Shown piece after piece: positions 48,676-50,174 of a stretch of DNA of 50,174 nt. Numbering within the stretch: the first letter of the stretch is position 1; each line of letters opens with the position of its first letter. The position numbers were made by a program, and so were the translations under genes. The stretch spans positions 1 through 50,174 of the forward strand of contig NZ_MOWM01000044.1 in assembly GCF_016082275.1 (NCBI RefSeq), written 5' to 3'. Under the pieces are notes generated by a model, which saw nothing but the letters and a program-made list of their open reading frames with translations, did not search any database and had not been told where the DNA came from. This stretch comes from Variovorax sp. E3. GTDB taxonomy: Bacteria > Pseudomonadota > Gammaproteobacteria > Burkholderiales > Burkholderiaceae_C.

Positions 48676-49086
48676 TTACCCCCCGACTTTCGAGGTGGTC
48701 GCTCCAAACTGTTGGAGACATGCCGTCACTGCTTTGATCTCTGGTTCAAGCGTGGTTATGGTCCTTCGCTCCTTCATGCGTGACACGGTGTACGTTCCGT
48801 CGTCGCGAAGTTCGGCCGTCATGAGCTTGTTGGTGAGCGATATGGCGTCCACCCTGTAACCCCACGCTCGCTTTATGAGCCTCGCCTGTGATGGCGCGGC
48901 GTAGTTCATCACGGTGTCCCAGCCGTCGAAGATGCAATCGGCCAAGAGCGCCTGCTTGGAGGGCTCATACCGCCCCTGTGCGATCGGCTCGAAAGTCTCG
49001 GGAGAGATCTCAATCGGGATTTGTGAGCATCCCGAGATTGCGAGCAGCCCGACCGCTGAGGCGCAGATACCCAAACGAAATTTCAT
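48676..49086 (-). CDS. Small lipoprotein of unknown function
   Basis: 136 aa from the ATG at 49086 (MKFRLGICASAVGLLAISGC). The lipobox ISGC gives a lipidated Cys20. The mature protein includes ALLADCIFDGWDTVM and a late ITTLEPEIKAVTACLQQF. The two cysteines could pair. The 90 bases before the next gene hold nothing I can name. No family is recognised, and like its neighbours it is less GC-rich. Confidence 0.68.
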   Translation of the reverse strand: MKFRLGICASAVGLLAISGCSQIPIEISPETFEPIAQGRYEPSKQALLADCIFDGWDTVMNYAAPSQARLIKRAWGYRVDAISLTNKLMTAELRDDGTYTVSRMKERRTITTLEPEIKAVTACLQQFGATTSKVGG

Positions 49087-49336
49087 CCTCTTTTCACTCC
49101 TGTTTGTTGGTCGTAAGCATAGCGAAGGATTGGTGGCGCTCGCCTTCATTGATCACGACCGAAAAGCCCGTGTTCAAGCTTTCCGAGGATCCGCGCTAGA
49201 AAAGCGCATGCCTGAACCTCGCGGCCGTCGCCACCCTCTGTTTCTTCGGCTGCTCAAGCCGGTCGATGCTGTCTATCTCGACGCGGTCACGCCCGTAGCT
49301 TGAGACGATGACGAATGTTATGAGAACGTTGAGGGC

Positions 49337-49519
49337 GTGGCCTACATCGTCACTCGGCAGTGCGCAAGGATGCGCGCCTGGGCGCAGCAGCTACGCAAGC
49401 TGCATAACGCCGACGAGACCTACAAGACGGAAGAGGGCATGGGCGTTCGCATCGAGGTCGATGCGGCATCGCCGGGCGTGATGGTGGCCGCCGACGGCGC
49501 CGAGGTCGCGCTGCAGTAA
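49337..49519 (+). CDS. Possible 60-residue ORF, uncertain
   Basis: A GTG start at 49337 begins VAYIVTRQCARMRAWAQQLRKL and ends at 49519. There is no convincing ribosome binding site and no recognised family. It is the only plausible coding sequence on the + strand between 49087 and 49519. It could equally be non-coding sequence. Confidence 0.25.
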   Translation: MAYIVTRQCARMRAWAQQLRKLHNADETYKTEEGMGVRIEVDAASPGVMVAADGAEVALQ

Positions 49520-49526
49520 TGTCAGA

Positions 49527-49895
49527 CTACTTTCGCCCGCTGCCTCGATACTGCTCGATGAGCACGGTCGCAAAGGTGTCTGCGGCTACGTAGATCTTCC
49601 AATTTGGATTGTCCCCACAGATCTTGTCCATGACCAACTCGATTGAGGTAGGAGGCGGCACATCTAGGACCGAGTTGCCTTTTGCCCCGGCAGCGTTCTT
49701 GCTCGAAAGAAAGCCTTGAACCCAGGCGACCACCAGTCCTTCGATGACAGCTTCTCTATCCTGTTGCGGCTTTTTCCTTGCGTCGAGCCAAACGTCGCAG
49801 GTGGCTACTCCTATGCCGGCCATGGCTTGCTCCGCCTGAGCAAGGCCAGTCGCCGCGAACATCAGAGTCGAGAGGATGTATCGGATTGGTTTCAT
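49527..49895 (-). CDS. Secreted protein, possible Rap1a/Tai-like fold
   Basis: 122 aa from the ATG at 49895 (MKPIRYILSTLMFAATGLAQA), a signal peptide. The pattern ATCDVWLDAR, AWVQGFLSSKN, PPPTSIELVMDKICGDNP and AADTFATVLIEQY resembles the Rap1a/Tai group of small periplasmic proteins. That group includes immunity proteins of type VI secretion amidase effectors. No effector gene is visible nearby, so the immunity role is only a possibility. Confidence 0.6.
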   Translation of the reverse strand: MKPIRYILSTLMFAATGLAQAEQAMAGIGVATCDVWLDARKKPQQDREAVIEGLVVAWVQGFLSSKNAAGAKGNSVLDVPPPTSIELVMDKICGDNPNWKIYVAADTFATVLIEQYRGSGRK

Positions 49896-50113
49896 GAGCC
49901 CATTGTCCATGAGCCATTTGGCGTCAAAGGCAGCTCGCAGTTACCCAGTAAGCGCCCTGCGTGACCGCGAGTCCACTTCGACGGACTTTCTCGTGCCTAT
50001 GGCTTTTAGGGTGAGCGATCAGGAGCACGCAAACATGGGATGCTGAACCGTCCCCAGCCCTTGGCACAATTCAGAAAAGCTGAGGAGAAGAGACGAGGGA
50101 GAAGAGACTGATA

Positions 50114-50174
50114 GTGGGCTTTGCTATTTCGGCCGGATGGATTGCGCTCGCCGTCAAGCCAACTTACGACTTGA
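50114..50174 (+). CDS. Possible start of a gene running off the right edge
   Basis: From a GTG at 50114, behind GAGGGAGAAG, the frame reads VGFAISAGWIALAV and stays open to the end of the window. The residues are hydrophobic and could be a membrane or signal segment. Only 20 codons are visible. The 218 bases before it (49896-50113) hold nothing else I can name. Confidence 0.3.
   Translation, partial: MGFAISAGWIALAVKPTYDL

Noticed and set aside
47750..50174. A direct repeat of the tRNA 3' end that would mark an integrated element
   Set aside because: I searched by eye for the T-arm sequence downstream and found only an 11-base partial similarity near 48741, which is too short to call an attachment site.

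Overview
The window reads as chromosomal DNA of a high-GC beta-proteobacterium, most probably Comamonadaceae and close to Variovorax. This rests on gene order and content seen here: ftsY / paired M16 peptidases / rsmD / coaD, a TPR-lolB-ispE-tRNA-Gln-prs-rplY-pth run, mutM / dynamin-like GTPase / mutY / rapZ / recN / nadK / hrcA, and many LysR regulators. The species assignment is inference. Almost everything is chromosomal core or ordinary accessory metabolism. I see no CRISPR array, insertion sequence, rRNA gene or prophage.

Layout. 1-6 kb: start of ftsY (off the left edge), two M16-family periplasmic proteins, divergent argP/argO, rsmD and coaD. 6-12.3 kb: a pyroglutamate (5-oxoproline) block, made of pxpB-pxpC-pxpA (5-oxoprolinase), a LysR regulator, an unusual exported lipoprotein of the pyroglutamyl-peptidase (C15) fold, a small secreted protein and a canonical pcp. 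12.3-22 kb: a chemoreceptor, a LysR regulator, an alpha/beta hydrolase, a Yip1-domain membrane protein, a histidine phosphatase, a TTC38-like TPR protein, a tautomerase/LysR/SnoaL cluster and a membrane-anchored beta-lactamase-fold hydrolase. 22-32 kb: an uncharacterised 525-residue protein, then a leftward operon encoding a complete peptide-type ABC importer with two paralogous binding proteins and an amidase. 32-39 kb: ferredoxin, a DUF4124-like protein and the pth-rplY-prs-tRNA-Gln-ispE-lolB-TPR run. 39-47.7 kb: DNA repair and housekeeping genes. 47.7-50.2 kb: a CAU-anticodon tRNA followed by a less GC-rich patch of small secreted proteins of unknown function.

How the genes may work together. 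The most interesting unit is 5987-12273. Pyroglutamyl ends could be removed from peptides by Pcp in the cytoplasm, and the 5-oxoproline opened to glutamate by PxpABC. The lipoprotein at 9545-11245 keeps the C15 sequence landmarks, Glu323 and His518, but has Ser494 where Pcp has its catalytic Cys. It also carries an insertion of about 110 residues between the Glu and the nucleophile position. It is divergent from the LysR gene across a nested inverted repeat. I think this is the best candidate for something undescribed.

Data quality. Twelve apparent single-base deletions break ten otherwise intact genes, including recN (twice) and mutY. All are -1 and all lie in GC-rich or homopolymer contexts. 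Uncorrected sequencing error is the simplest explanation. Those genes are annotated here as one CDS each with the break marked.
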